Shown here in pieces: positions 10,126 to 19,056 of a DNA stretch of 64,000 nt (position 1 is its first letter; every line of letters starts with the position of its first letter). This DNA is from Cupriavidus yeoncheonensis (lineage in GTDB: Bacteria > Pseudomonadota > Gammaproteobacteria > Burkholderiales > Burkholderiaceae), in NCBI RefSeq assembly GCF_905397275.1, contig NZ_CAJPUY010000003.1, positions 310,001-374,000 on the forward strand, written 5' to 3'. A program made the translations under genes and the position numbers. Under the pieces are notes generated by a model, which was not told the origin of the DNA, made no database searches, and worked only from the letters and a program-made list of their open reading frames with translations.

Positions 10126-11502
10126 ATGGCGAGCGCGCCGGAGGAGACGGCATTGCAGGAACGGAATCCGCGCGGGCGCATCGTGTCCGCGCCCGAGCAC
10201 TTCGTCAGCACCACGCTGCAGCAGGACATCGCCCGGCACGGCCTGGACAGTCCGCGCCGCGACTTCCTGCGCAAGAGCTTCCTTGGCGCGGCCGCCGGGA
10301 TTGCCGCAGCCGGGCCGGGCCGGCGCGCCCTGGCCGCAGATGGCGATCCCGCCATCCTGGAACCGCAGCCATGGGCCACATCCCTGGGCCAGCCGGTGGC
10401 GGCGCGGCCGTACGGACAGCCTTCGGTCCATGAGAAAAACCTGGTGCGGCGCGAGTCGCCCGGCCTGACTCGGGTAGCGGCGGCTTCGGTCGCGTTCGCG
10501 CCGCTGCAGGGGCTGTTCGGCATCATCACGCCCAGCGGCCTGCATTTCGAGCGGCACCACCAGGGCTGGCAGGACATCGACCCCGGCCGCCACCGCCTGA
10601 TGATCAATGGGCTGGTCAAGGCGCCGCGCGTCTATACGATGGATGACCTGATGCGCCTGCCGTCGGTGTCGCGCATGCATTTCATCGAATGCGGCGCCAA
10701 TACCGGCATGGAATGGGGCAACGTGGCGGTGCCGACGGTGCAGTACACCCACGGCATGCTGTCGTGCTGCGAATTCACCGGCGTGCCGCTCAAGGTGCTG
10801 CTGGACGACGCCGGCGCGGACCTGCGCCGCGGCAAATACCTGCTGGCCGAAGGTGGCGACGGCTCCGGCATGACGCGCACCATCCCGATGGAGCTGGCCG
10901 ACGAGATCATCGTCGCCTGGGGCATGAACGGCGAGATGCTGCGCCCCGAGAACGGCTACCCGCTGCGGCTGGTGGTGCCGGGGGTGCAGGGTGTGTCGTG
11001 GGTCAAGTGGCTGCGCCGGCTGGAACTGGGTGACCAGCCCTGGAACGCCAAGGACGAGACCATCCACTACGTGGACATGATGCCGGACGGCAAGCTGCGC
11101 CAGTACTCATCGATCCAGGAATGCAAGTCCGTCATCACCTCGCCGTCGGGCGGCCAGCAGATGGTCGGCAAGGGCTTCTACAACATCAGCGGGCTGGCGT
11201 GGTCCGGACGCGGACGCGTGCGCCGAGTGGATGTCTCGACCGACGGCGGGCGCAACTGGCGCACGGCACGGCTGGAAACGCCGGTGCTGTCCAAGTGCCT
11301 GACGCGCTTCAACCTGGACTGGAACTGGGACGGCGGGCCGGCCATCCTGCAAAGCCGCGCGATCGACGAAACCGGCTACGTGCAGCCGAAGATGGCGCAG
11401 TTGCGCGCGGTGCGCGGCACCCGCTCGATCTATCACAACAATGCCATCCAGAGCTGGCAGGTGGCCCAGAGCGGGGAGGTGTCCAATGTCCACGTGGGCT
11501 GA
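10126..11502 (+). CDS. soxC: Sulfane dehydrogenase molybdoprotein subunit SoxC
   Basis: A 458-residue periplasmic molybdenum enzyme of the sulfite oxidase family. A Tat signal has RRDFLRKSFLGAAAG at 44-58. The molybdenum-binding Cys189 is in HFIECGANTGMEW. The oxidoreductase molybdopterin domain spans about 150-330 and a dimerisation domain (RRVDVSTDGGRNW) follows. SoxC with SoxD oxidises SoxY-bound sulfane sulfur to the sulfone, releasing six electrons. An unusual 43 residues precede the twin arginine; a later start would shorten this. The soxD ATG lies within its last codons (17-nt overlap), indicating translational coupling. Confidence 0.93.
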   Translation: MASAPEETALQERNPRGRIVSAPEHFVSTTLQQDIARHGLDSPRRDFLRKSFLGAAAGIAAAGPGRRALAADGDPAILEPQPWATSLGQPVAARPYGQPSVHEKNLVRRESPGLTRVAAASVAFAPLQGLFGIITPSGLHFERHHQGWQDIDPGRHRLMINGLVKAPRVYTMDDLMRLPSVSRMHFIECGANTGMEWGNVAVPTVQYTHGMLSCCEFTGVPLKVLLDDAGADLRRGKYLLAEGGDGSGMTRTIPMELADEIIVAWGMNGEMLRPENGYPLRLVVPGVQGVSWVKWLRRLELGDQPWNAKDETIHYVDMMPDGKLRQYSSIQECKSVITSPSGGQQMVGKGFYNISGLAWSGRGRVRRVDVSTDGGRNWRTARLETPVLSKCLTRFNLDWNWDGGPAILQSRAIDETGYVQPKMAQLRAVRGTRSIYHNNAIQSWQVAQSGEVSNVHVG

Positions 11503-12535
11503 CACGGCGCGCACGCTGGCGCTGGTGGCCGGCTGCGTGGCCCCGGCGGCCTGGGCCGGCACGGCAGACACTGCCGCGGCGCGCGCGGCGCTGGGCCGCA
11601 CCGCGACCGCGGCCGAAGTCGCGGCCTGGGATATCGACGTGCGCCCGGATTTTCAGGGTCTGCCCAAGGGTAGCGGCACGGTGGCGCAGGGGCAGAAGGT
11701 CTGGGACGGCAAGTGCGCGTCGTGCCACGGCGACTTCGGCGAATCGAACGAAGTCTTCGCGCCCATCGTGGGCGGCACCACGGCCGACGATATCCGCCGC
11801 GGCCGCGTCGCCGCGATGACCGGCAACCAGCCGTACCGCACCACGCTGATGAAGGTAAGCACGGTCAGCACGCTGTGGGACTACATCCACCGCGCCATGC
11901 CGTGGAATGCGCCGAGGAGCCTGAGTGCCGACGATGTCTATGCCGTCACGGCGTACCTGCTGAACCTGGGCGAGATCGTACCGGCCGACTTCACACTGTC
12001 GGACGCCAATATCGCCGAAGTGCAGCGCAAGATGCCGAACCGCAACGGCATGACCACGGACCACGGCATGTGGCCGGGCCGCGGCCATCCGGATACGCAC
12101 AACACGGCTTGCATGAAGGACTGCGAAGCAAACGTGAAGGTGGTCTCGGCCATGCCGGCATACGCGCGCGATTCGCACGGCGACCTGTCGCAGCAGCAGC
12201 GCGCTTTCGGGCCGACGCGCGGCGTGGCGGCGCTGGCTTCCGCACAAGCCGTATCGGTCGCCGCGGCGCCGGTGGCGACCGTGGCGCCCGGCGCCAGGCT
12301 GACCGGCCAGTACCAGTGCATGGCGTGCCATGCGCTTGACCGCAAAGTGGTGGGGCCGTCATTTTCGGAGATCGCCGGCAAATATCGCGGGCAGGGTGAC
12401 GCCCACGCCGCGCTGGAGCGTAAGGTCAAGATGGGCGGACAGGGCGCCTGGGGCAGCGTGCCGATGCCGCCGCAGCCACAGATCCCCGATTCGGACATCC
12501 GTGCCATGGTGGGGTGGATTCTTGAGGCAAAATAG
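11486..12535 (+). CDS. soxD: Sulfane dehydrogenase diheme cytochrome subunit SoxD
   Basis: A 349-residue exported diheme cytochrome c. A short signal (LALVAGCVAPAAWAG) precedes an N-terminal domain with heme site CASCH near residue 76 and the Met-bearing loop TLWDYIHRAMPWNAP. A linker rich in Ala/Val leads to a second heme site CMACH near 275 and a c8-like Met loop VPMPPQPQ. It takes electrons from SoxC during oxidation of protein-bound sulfane sulfur. The ATG at 11486 has GGGGAGG just upstream. The second domain resembles the small cytochrome encoded next, suggesting domain duplication. Confidence 0.93.
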   Translation: MSTWADTARTLALVAGCVAPAAWAGTADTAAARAALGRTATAAEVAAWDIDVRPDFQGLPKGSGTVAQGQKVWDGKCASCHGDFGESNEVFAPIVGGTTADDIRRGRVAAMTGNQPYRTTLMKVSTVSTLWDYIHRAMPWNAPRSLSADDVYAVTAYLLNLGEIVPADFTLSDANIAEVQRKMPNRNGMTTDHGMWPGRGHPDTHNTACMKDCEANVKVVSAMPAYARDSHGDLSQQQRAFGPTRGVAALASAQAVSVAAAPVATVAPGARLTGQYQCMACHALDRKVVGPSFSEIAGKYRGQGDAHAALERKVKMGGQGAWGSVPMPPQPQIPDSDIRAMVGWILEAK

Positions 12536-12652
12536 CGGGCTGGCCGCTGGAGTGCCCCCAGGCGGCGGCCAGAGTGTGTCGCGCCGCAGCGCAGTCCGGT
12601 TGTGGCGTTGCCTTTGCCGTCCCCACGGCTTTACAGAGCTTGGAGCTTAATA

Positions 12653-12979
12653 ATGAAGCAGTTTGTCATCGCAGCGCTGATGCTGGGCGCCGCCGCATCG
12701 GCCCACGCGGTCGATGCCGCCAAGGCACAGGAGATCGCCAACAAGAACGCCTGCATGGGTTGCCACCAGGTCGACAAGAAGCTGGTCGGCCCCGCCTACA
12801 AGGACGTGGCCGCCAAGTACAAGGGCGACAAGAACGCCCTTGCGACCCTGACCAAGAAGGTCAAGGCCGGTGGTTCGGGCGTGTGGGGTCCGGTGCCGAT
12901 GCCGGCCAACACCGGTCTGAGCGACGCTGACGCGAAGACCGTGGTGGAGTGGGTCCTGGCTGGCGCGCCGGCCAAGTAA
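12653..12979 (+). CDS. Small monoheme cytochrome c (c551/c552 type)
   Basis: A 108-residue periplasmic cytochrome. The signal peptide ends with ASAHA near residue 19. The heme site is CMGCH at 34-38 and the Met ligand is in GPVPMPAN. The pattern KNACMGCHQVDKKLVGPAY is typical of Pseudomonas c551/Bordetella-type cytochromes that carry electrons to terminal oxidases. Between soxD and soxY it probably accepts electrons from SoxCD and SoxAX. GGAG at 12642-12645 is the ribosome site. It is very like the C-terminal heme domain of SoxD. Confidence 0.88.
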   Translation: MKQFVIAALMLGAAASAHAVDAAKAQEIANKNACMGCHQVDKKLVGPAYKDVAAKYKGDKNALATLTKKVKAGGSGVWGPVPMPANTGLSDADAKTVVEWVLAGAPAK

Positions 12980-13146
12980 GCACGGCCCGCAAGGGCCAAC
13001 GCACCGATGCAACAGGCCGGCCGGCATCCGCCGCGCGGGCCTGGACACAGAGCACAGCGGCCGGCCAAGCACCGGCCGCATGCAGGAAGCACCGCCCCAA
13101 GCGGTCAACCACGAGTGGGAACGGAGTAGCTGGAGAGCTGACCACA

Positions 13147-13602
13147 ATGAATTCAAAACGACGAGAAGTACTGCGGGTCACCGCTGTCCTGTCGCTGATG
13201 GCCGCAACGGGCCTGATCACCGAAGCGCAGGCAGCCGAGTGGAACAAGACCGCTTTTGACGGCAAGAGCGTGGCCGAGGTCATCAAGGCCCTGGGTGGCA
13301 GCGGCACCGAAAAGAGCACCGCCATCACCTTCAACGCCCCGGACATCGCCGAGAACGGCGCCGTGGTGCCGGTGGCCGTGACCAGCACGATCCCGGATAC
13401 CGAGCAGATCGCCATCCTGGTCGAAAAGAACCCGAACACGCTGGCCGCGGATTTCGTGATCCCGGCGGGCACCGAACCGTTCGTCTCCACGCGCGTGAAG
13501 ATGGGCCAGACCTCCGTGGTGCATGCCGCGGTCAAGGCCGGCGGCAAGTGGTACGTGGCATCCAAGGAAATCAAGGTCACCTTGGGCGGCTGCGGCGGCT
13601 GA
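13147..13602 (+). CDS. soxY: Thiosulfate oxidation carrier protein SoxY
   Basis: A 151-residue periplasmic carrier. The N-terminus (SKRREVLRVTAVLSLMAA) is a Tat-type signal that exports the SoxYZ complex. The decisive feature is the C-terminal GGCGG, whose Cys149 on a flexible arm carries the sulfur intermediates of thiosulfate oxidation. The rest is the beta-sandwich typical of SoxY. The adjacent soxZ starts 46 bp downstream and encodes the partner. A GGAGAGC ribosome site precedes the ATG. Confidence 0.96.
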   Translation: MNSKRREVLRVTAVLSLMAATGLITEAQAAEWNKTAFDGKSVAEVIKALGGSGTEKSTAITFNAPDIAENGAVVPVAVTSTIPDTEQIAILVEKNPNTLAADFVIPAGTEPFVSTRVKMGQTSVVHAAVKAGGKWYVASKEIKVTLGGCGG

Positions 13603-13648
13603 GCCCCGCGCCCCGCCACACCACGATCATCTGCAACAGGAGAGAGCA

Positions 13649-13960
13649 ATGGCAGACCCGATGCGCGTACGCGCCACCGAGAACGGCGGCGTGGTAGACG
13701 TCAAGATTCTGATGAAGCACGACATGGAAACCGGCCAGCGCAAGGACAGCGCCGGCAAGACTGTTCCGGCGTGGCATATCCAGACCGTAAGCGCCCAGTG
13801 CAAGGGCAAGGAAGTGTTCCGCGCCCAGTTCGGCCCGGCGGTATCCAAGGACCCGTTCCTGAACTTCAAGTTCAAGGGCGGCGCCAAGGGCGACAAGGTC
13901 GCCGTGACCTGGATCGACAACCGCGGCGACAAGCGCACCGACGAAGCGACGATCGCCTGA
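13649..13960 (+). CDS. soxZ: Sulfur-compound chelating protein SoxZ
   Basis: A 103-residue immunoglobulin-like protein without signal peptide, exported together with SoxY. The N-terminus MADPMRVRATENGGVVDVKILMKHDMETG-like run and the central AWHIQ, then SKDPFLNFKFKGG and a VTWIDNRGD end, match the SoxZ family. SoxYZ is the substrate carrier on which SoxAX, SoxB and SoxCD act. The ATG at 13649 follows AGGAGAGAG. No cysteine needed for catalysis is expected; one Cys occurs in SAQCKGKE. Confidence 0.95.
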   Translation: MADPMRVRATENGGVVDVKILMKHDMETGQRKDSAGKTVPAWHIQTVSAQCKGKEVFRAQFGPAVSKDPFLNFKFKGGAKGDKVAVTWIDNRGDKRTDEATIA

Positions 13961-14036
13961 TACGCCTGATACCAGCCCGGCGCGCGCGGCTGTCGTCTGC
14001 TATGGTTCTGGTCGGAAACTGACCTCGGGAACAATC

Positions 14037-14495
14037 ATGCGGCGAGCATTCATTCGGGCATCGGCGGCACTGGCCGCCATCGGACTGGCGGCAAAGGCGG
14101 CGGCGCAGGCAGCGCCGGCGGCGTCGGCAGGCAAGGGCGGGCGCGTCAAGGTGGTGTACCAGCTATCGGAAGGCATCGACCAGGCGGTGCGCGCGATGGG
14201 CAACCTGCGCAACCACCTGAACGGCGCCCCGGGCACGAAGCTGGTCGTGGTCGCGTTCGGCTACGGTGTGGATTTCCTGCTGGAAGGCGCCAAGGACGCG
14301 CGCGGCAACACGTTTGACGGCCCGGTGGGCGCGCTGGCTTCGGCCGGCGTGGAGTTCCGCGTCTGCCGCAATACGTTGACGGCACGCAAGATTTCCGAAT
14401 CGAGCCTGCTGATGGAATCGAAGATCGTACCGGCCGGCGTGGTGGAGATCGCCCGCCTGCAGTTTGACGAAGGCTACGCCTACATCAAGCCTTGA
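14037..14495 (+). CDS. Exported DsrE-like protein of the Sox cluster
   Basis: A 152-residue protein with a signal peptide (RRAFIRASAALAAIGLAAKAAAQ, two arginines, Tat-like or Sec) followed by a DsrE/DsrF-like domain: VKVVYQLSEG, LVVVAFGYGVDFLL and AGVEFRVCRNTL. Its only cysteine, Cys110, sits where DsrE-family sulfurtransferases have their active Cys. DsrE/TusA proteins usually move persulfide sulfur in the cytoplasm; export and location between soxZ and soxA suggest a periplasmic sulfur carrier or a SoxYZ accessory. The role is inferred from context. Such DsrE-like genes are known in some betaproteobacterial sox clusters. Confidence 0.8.
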   Translation: MRRAFIRASAALAAIGLAAKAAAQAAPAASAGKGGRVKVVYQLSEGIDQAVRAMGNLRNHLNGAPGTKLVVVAFGYGVDFLLEGAKDARGNTFDGPVGALASAGVEFRVCRNTLTARKISESSLLMESKIVPAGVVEIARLQFDEGYAYIKP

Positions 14496-14571
14496 GGACG
14501 GCCCGGGCTCCGGAAGGCCCGGCGACAGAAGAATGACCGGCGCGCGAGCGGCCGGGAGGAGAAGCCCCCCA

Positions 14572-15399
14572 ATGACCAAGATCCGACGCCTGGCCACGGG
14601 CGCCGCGCTGGCCGCGGCCGGCGCCACCGCGCTGACCCTGGCGGCCGCCGTGCACGCGCAGGGCAGCACCGCCGACGAAATCGCCAAGTACCGCCAGATG
14701 CTGGCCGAAGGCAATCCCGCCGAGCTGTGGGAAGCCGCCGGCGAAGAGCTGTGGAAAAAGCCAGCCGGCCCGAAGAACGTCTCGCTCGAACAATGCGACC
14801 TGGGCAAGGGCCCGGGCGTGACCAAGGGCGCCTACGCGGAACTGCCGCGCTACTTCAAGGACACCGGCAAGGTGATGGACCTGGAGCAGCGCCTGGCTTA
14901 TTGCCGCGTGACACTGCAGGGCCTGACCAGGGAAGAGGCGATGGCCAACCCGTTCTCGTCGTCGGGCAAGCCGTCGGACATCGAGCGCCTGGCCTCGTAC
15001 CTGACCGCCGAATCGCGCGGCGTGAAGATGAACGTCCAGCTCGGCCACCCGGAAGAGCAGCGCACCTACGCGCTCGGCCAGAAGATGTTCTTCTACCGCG
15101 GCGGCGCCTATGATTTTGCCTGCGCCACCTGCCACGCGGTGGACGGCCAGCGCATCCGCCTGCAGGACCTGCCCAACCTGCTGACCGAGAAGGGCGCGCA
15201 GGCGGCCTACACGACGTGGCCCGCGTACCGTGTCTCGCAGGGCGAGGTACGCACCATGCAGCACCGCCTGTATGACTGCCTGCGCCAGCAGCGCTTTCCC
15301 GAGCCGGCCTACGGTTCGGACGTGATCACCGCCCTCACCATGTTCCTGGCCAGGAACGCCAACGGCGGCACCTACGATGGCCCTGCCATGAAGCGCTGA
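14572..15399 (+). CDS. soxA: L-cysteine S-thiosulfotransferase catalytic subunit SoxA
   Basis: A 275-residue periplasmic cytochrome. The signal peptide covers about 1-30. The first cytochrome-like domain has lost heme: Cys75 and Cys111 remain and probably form a disulfide. The second domain binds heme at CATCH (184-188), and Cys236 in RLYDCLRQQR is the persulfidated axial ligand used for thiosulfate transfer to SoxY. This is the monoheme SoxA type. The ATG at 14572 follows GGGAGGAG with good spacing; a longer frame starts inside dsrE and is not used. It pairs with SoxX encoded next. Confidence 0.95.
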   Translation: MTKIRRLATGAALAAAGATALTLAAAVHAQGSTADEIAKYRQMLAEGNPAELWEAAGEELWKKPAGPKNVSLEQCDLGKGPGVTKGAYAELPRYFKDTGKVMDLEQRLAYCRVTLQGLTREEAMANPFSSSGKPSDIERLASYLTAESRGVKMNVQLGHPEEQRTYALGQKMFFYRGGAYDFACATCHAVDGQRIRLQDLPNLLTEKGAQAAYTTWPAYRVSQGEVRTMQHRLYDCLRQQRFPEPAYGSDVITALTMFLARNANGGTYDGPAMKR

Positions 15400-15417
15400 C
15401 GAGCCCGGGAGACAGAC

Positions 15418-16092
15418 ATGCAAGCATTCACCAAGCAATACGGCGTGTGGGCGGCCGCCGCGCTGGCGCTGGCCGCCAGCACCGGCGCCATCGCGCAGGA
15501 CAGCGCCAAGGCCAAGCCGGCGGCGAAAGCCAAGGCAAGCGCCGTCAGCGCCGCCGACATGAAGCACCTGATCGAAGGCTCGTTCTCCTCGAAGGGGCCG
15601 GCCACCGTCGAAGGCGTGCTCAACCAGGACGCCATGCAGCAGGCCTGCAGCCAGTACCCGGACCGCTCCAAGGTGCCGGCGGCCACGGCAAAGAAGATCG
15701 AAGCCGCGGAACTGAAGCAGGTCAAGTATCCCGGCGACGGCAAGTGGCTCGGCGACTGGAAGGAAGGCGAGAAGGTCGCGCAGAACGGCCGCGGCATGCA
15801 GTTCTCGGACCAGGTCGGCGGCACCAACGGCGGCAACTGCTACGCGTGCCACCAGATGACCAAGGCGGAGATCTCGTTCGGCAATATCGGCCCGTCGCTG
15901 TACCAGTACGGCAAGCTGCGCGGCAATTCCGAAGACGTGGTCAAGTACACCTGGGGCAAGATCTGGGACTCCAGCGCCTATGCGGCCTGCTCCAACATGC
16001 CGCGCTTCGGCCACAAGGGCATCCTGACCGAAACGCAGATCCGCGACGTGATGGCGCTGCTGCTGGACCCGGCCTCGCCGGTCAACCAGTAA
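15418..16092 (+). CDS. soxX: Cytochrome subunit SoxX of the SoxAX complex
   Basis: A 224-residue monoheme cytochrome. A signal (ALALAASTGAIAQ) ends near residue 27 and is followed by a Lys/Ala-rich linker. Heme binds at CYACH (141-145) and Met194 in CSNMPRFGHKG is the axial ligand. It takes the electrons from SoxA when thiosulfate is joined to SoxY. With about 110 residues before the heme domain it belongs to the longer SoxX type. It lies 18 bp after soxA. Confidence 0.93.
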   Translation: MQAFTKQYGVWAAAALALAASTGAIAQDSAKAKPAAKAKASAVSAADMKHLIEGSFSSKGPATVEGVLNQDAMQQACSQYPDRSKVPAATAKKIEAAELKQVKYPGDGKWLGDWKEGEKVAQNGRGMQFSDQVGGTNGGNCYACHQMTKAEISFGNIGPSLYQYGKLRGNSEDVVKYTWGKIWDSSAYAACSNMPRFGHKGILTETQIRDVMALLLDPASPVNQ

Positions 16093-16102
16093 GGGCACGG
16101 GC

Positions 16103-16609
16103 ATGCTGCGCGCCCGCGCCACTTTCACCGGCGTCATCGCGTGGCTGCTGGCCTTCGGCCTGATGGCCGGAGCCGGCAGCGCCGGCGCGCTGGAGGTCGG
16201 CGACACCGTGCGGTTGCCCGATATGCAGACGCTCGATGGCCGCACTGTCAGCGCGGCAGCGCTGGCCGGCAAGCCGCTGATCGTGGAGGTGTGGGCCTCC
16301 TGGTGCCCGTTCTGCGCCATGCAGAACCCGCGCCTGCAGAAGCTCTACGAGCGCACGCGCGGCACGCCGCTGCAGGTGCTGACCATCAGCATCGACAAGG
16401 ACCCGCGCGCGGCGGCCGAGTACCTGCGCAAGCGCGGCTACACCTTCCCGGTCACCATGGACTCGCCGGCGTTGCGCAGCGCCATCAGCCCGCGCAAGGG
16501 CCTGCCGGAGCTGTATGTGATCGACGCGCGCGGGCGCGTGGTGCAGAAGGAAGTGGGCGAGATGCTCGAGGACGAGGTCGCGGCGCTCGACCGTTACGCC
16601 AGGCCCTGA
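16103..16609 (+). CDS. soxW: TlpA/SoxW-like periplasmic thioredoxin
   Basis: A 168-residue thioredoxin-fold protein with an N-terminal signal or anchor (VIAWLLAFGLMAGAGSAG). The active site is WASWCPFC, Cys68 and Cys71, in a TlpA-like domain; GLPELYVIDARGRV contains the cis-Pro region. SoxW in Paracoccus reduces SoxY-linked disulfides to keep the pathway active, and the position between soxX and soxB supports that role. The usual electron donor SoxV/CcdA is not in the window. It could instead reduce apocytochromes. Confidence 0.8.
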   Translation: MLRARATFTGVIAWLLAFGLMAGAGSAGALEVGDTVRLPDMQTLDGRTVSAAALAGKPLIVEVWASWCPFCAMQNPRLQKLYERTRGTPLQVLTISIDKDPRAAAEYLRKRGYTFPVTMDSPALRSAISPRKGLPELYVIDARGRVVQKEVGEMLEDEVAALDRYARP

Positions 16610-16733
16610 ACATTGCCTTGCCGTGCGCGGTCGCCAATCCGCGCACGGCCAACTTGAAACGATGCCGGAACGCCCCTGCATGCCTTGCAGGGGTGCCGAC
16701 CGGCACGCCGATTCCACAGGAAGAGACGACGAC

Positions 16734-18455
16734 ATGAACCGACGCGAGTTCCTGCAGGTGCTGGCCATTGCCGGCGCCGGCGGCATGAGCTTCCCCGCCA
16801 GCGCGGCCCAGGCGGCGAAATCCGCTGAGGCCATGTACGACCTGCCGCGCTTCGGCAATGTCCACCTGCTGCATTTCACCGATTGCCATGCGCAGCTGCG
16901 GCCGGTGTACTTCCGCGAACCCAACGTCAACCTTGGCATCGGCGGCTATGCGGGCAAGCCGCCCCACCTTGTCGGCGACGCGCTGCTGCGCCACTACGGC
17001 ATCCGCCCCGGCACGCCGCAGGCGCACGCGTTCACCTACCTGGACTTCACCGAGGCCGCGCAGCGCTATGGCAAGGTCGGCGGGTTTGCCCACCTGGCCA
17101 CGCTGGTCAAGCGCATGAAGGCCAGCCGGCCGGGCGCGCTGCTGCTCGATGGCGGCGACACCTGGCAGGGCTCCGCCACCGCGCTGTGGACCAAGGGCCA
17201 GGACATGGTCGACGCGGCGCTGGCGCTCGGTGTCAACGTCATGACGCCGCACTGGGAAATGACGCTCGGCGCCGACCGCGTCAAGGAGATCGTCGAGAAG
17301 GACTTCAAGGACAAGGTCTCGTTCCTGGCGCAGAACATCAAGACCAACGACTTCGGCGACCCGGTCTTCGACCCCTACGTGATGCGCGACATCAACGGCG
17401 TCGCGGTCGCCATCATCGGCCAGGCCTTTCCGTACACGCCGATCGCCAACCCGCGCTACTTCGTGCCGGACTGGACCTTCGGCATCCAGGAAGAGAACCT
17501 GCAGCAGGTTATCGACGACGCGCGCAGCAAGGGCGCCCAGGTGGTGGTGCTGCTGTCGCACAACGGCATGGACGTCGATCTGAAGCTGGCCTCGCGCGTG
17601 CGCGGGCTCGACGCGATCCTGGGCGGCCACACCCATGACGGCATGCCGGCGCCTGTGCCGGTGAAGAACGCGGGGGGCACCACGCTGGTCACCAACGCGG
17701 GCTCCAACGGCAAGTTCCTTGGCGTGCTGGACTTCGACGTGAAGAACGGCAAGGTGACGGATTTCCGCTACCGCCTGCTACCGGTGTTCGCCAACTACCT
17801 GCCGGCCGACCCGGCCATGGACGCGCTGATCAGGAAGGTCCGCGCGCCGTACGAACAGAAGCTCGGCGAAGTGCTGGCGGTGAACCGCGGCCTGCTGTAC
17901 CGGCGCGGCAATTTCAACGGCACCTTCGACCAGCTCATCCTGGACGGCCTGATGGAAGTGCAGGGCGCGCAGATCGCGTTCTCGCCGGGCTTCCGCTGGG
18001 GCACCACGCTGCTGCCGGGCGAGGCCATCACCATGGAACACCTGATGGACCAGACCGCCATCACCTACCCGTACACCACGGTAACGGACATGAGCGGCGA
18101 GACCATCAAGACCATCCTCGAAGATGTGGCCGACAACCTGTTCAATCCGGACCCGTACTACCAGCAGGGCGGCGACATGGTGCGCGTGGGCGGCCTGCAA
18201 TACACCATCGACCCGAACGCGGGCATGGGCAGGCGCATCAGCGACATGCGCCTGAACGGCCAGCCATTGGACGCTGGCAAGACCTACAAGGTGGCCGGCT
18301 GGGCGCCGGTGGCCGAAGAAGCGCGCCAGACGGGCGGTGCCCCGATCTGGGATGTCATGGCCCAGTGGCTGCGCGCCAGCAAGGAAGTCAGCGCCCGCCC
18401 GCTGAACCAGCCGCGCGTGGTCGGCATGGACCGAAATCCGGGCATGGCGGCGTGA
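16734..18455 (+). CDS. soxB: Thiosulfohydrolase SoxB
   Basis: A 573-residue periplasmic dimanganese enzyme that hydrolyses the terminal sulfone from SoxY-bound thiosulfate. A Tat signal [16 protein letters not shown] opens the protein. Metallophosphatase motifs are [24 protein letters not shown], a central [11 protein letters not shown] and GGHTHDGMP; the C-terminal 5'-nucleotidase domain includes [20 protein letters not shown], a stretch typical of SoxB. The ATG at 16734 is preceded by AGGAAGAG. It is the last gene of the cluster, 74 bp before the tRNA gene. Confidence 0.96.
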   Translation: MNRREFLQVLAIAGAGGMSFPASAAQAAKSAEAMYDLPRFGNVHLLHFTDCHAQLRPVYFREPNVNLGIGGYAGKPPHLVGDALLRHYGIRPGTPQAHAFTYLDFTEAAQRYGKVGGFAHLATLVKRMKASRPGALLLDGGDTWQGSATALWTKGQDMVDAALALGVNVMTPHWEMTLGADRVKEIVEKDFKDKVSFLAQNIKTNDFGDPVFDPYVMRDINGVAVAIIGQAFPYTPIANPRYFVPDWTFGIQEENLQQVIDDARSKGAQVVVLLSHNGMDVDLKLASRVRGLDAILGGHTHDGMPAPVPVKNAGGTTLVTNAGSNGKFLGVLDFDVKNGKVTDFRYRLLPVFANYLPADPAMDALIRKVRAPYEQKLGEVLAVNRGLLYRRGNFNGTFDQLILDGLMEVQGAQIAFSPGFRWGTTLLPGEAITMEHLMDQTAITYPYTTVTDMSGETIKTILEDVADNLFNPDPYYQQGGDMVRVGGLQYTIDPNAGMGRRISDMRLNGQPLDAGKTYKVAGWAPVAEEARQTGGAPIWDVMAQWLRASKEVSARPLNQPRVVGMDRNPGMAA

Positions 18456-18528
18456 TGTTGCGCGGGATCATCACCCGGCGGGTACGGATTGAAGCGTTAA
18501 ACGGAAGTACGCTACAATCGTCCGCGAT

Positions 18529-18604
18529 GGGCCGATAGCTCAGCTGGGAGAGCGCTGCGTTCGCAATGCAGAGGTCGGGAGTTCGATCCTCCTTCGGTCC
18601 ACCA
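18529..18604 (+). tRNA. tRNA-Ala (anticodon CGC)
   Basis: A 76-nt cloverleaf. Acceptor GGGCCGA pairs with TCGGTCC and the 3' end ACCA is encoded. D arm GCTC/GAGC, anticodon stem CTGCG/TGCAG around loop TTCGCAA give anticodon CGC, which reads GCG (Ala), and the T arm carries GTTCGATCC. A UUCG-loop terminator follows. No integrase or duplicated 3' end is nearby, so it does not look like an occupied integration site. Confidence 0.96.
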
Positions 18605-18610
18605 GATACA

Positions 18611-18642
18611 AAAAGGGCTCGGAATTCGTTCCGAGCCCTTTT
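18611..18642. terminator. Bidirectional Rho-independent terminator
   Basis: A perfect 14-bp stem with a TTCG tetraloop; the arms begin AAAAGGGCTCGG and end CCGAGCCCTTTT. It is followed by TCTTCTTTC on the plus strand (ending tRNA-Ala) and flanked by T-rich sequence on the minus strand (ending the 18685 gene). Confidence 0.92.
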
Positions 18643-18684
18643 CTTCTTTCGTTTGTCTTTTTTCCCCGGCGAACCCATGCGGCG

Positions 18685-18936
18685 TCACGCCACCCGCGGT
18701 CCCCGCTTTGCCTTCATCGCAGAAGGCCGTACCTGTTGCAGCGCCCGCAATGACTGCAGCGCATCTTCCACGGCCTCGATGCCGTCACGCAGCCGCGCCG
18801 TGGCATAGCCGAGCCGGCTTTGCGTATCCGGGTCCGGCGCGGACAGGTGCTCGAGCGCATCGACTTCCGCCTGCATCTGGCCGATCAGGCGGCGCAATTG
18901 GGATGTGCTGTGCGAAGCAAGCGAGCGGATTGCCAT
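18685..18936 (-). CDS. Small helical hypothetical protein
   Basis: An 83-residue protein I do not recognise. Residues about 10-68 are predicted helical with heptad-like spacing of Leu, Ile and Ala (LRRLIGQMQAEVDALEHL, then ARLRDGIEAVEDALQSLRAL), suggesting a two-helix hairpin or coiled coil. The C-terminus is basic (KAKRGPRVA). There is no signal or membrane helix. It ends at the bidirectional terminator and has AAGGAGTTCGC before its ATG, so it appears to be a real monocistronic gene. Confidence 0.6.
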   Translation of the reverse strand: MAIRSLASHSTSQLRRLIGQMQAEVDALEHLSAPDPDTQSRLGYATARLRDGIEAVEDALQSLRALQQVRPSAMKAKRGPRVA

Positions 18937-19056
18937 GCGAACTCCTTGGACGTCGACGTCGGGGGCGCCCGCTTTGTACGGTAGTACGTCACAGGAAGAT
19001 CACCAGGGCTGTTACGTCTCCATACACCTGTGCGGCCTCGCGCATACCGGCAGTGG

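Noticed and set aside
18529..18604. tRNA-Ala as an integration site of a genomic island
   Set aside because: No integrase, direct repeat of the tRNA end or change in gene character is visible on either side.
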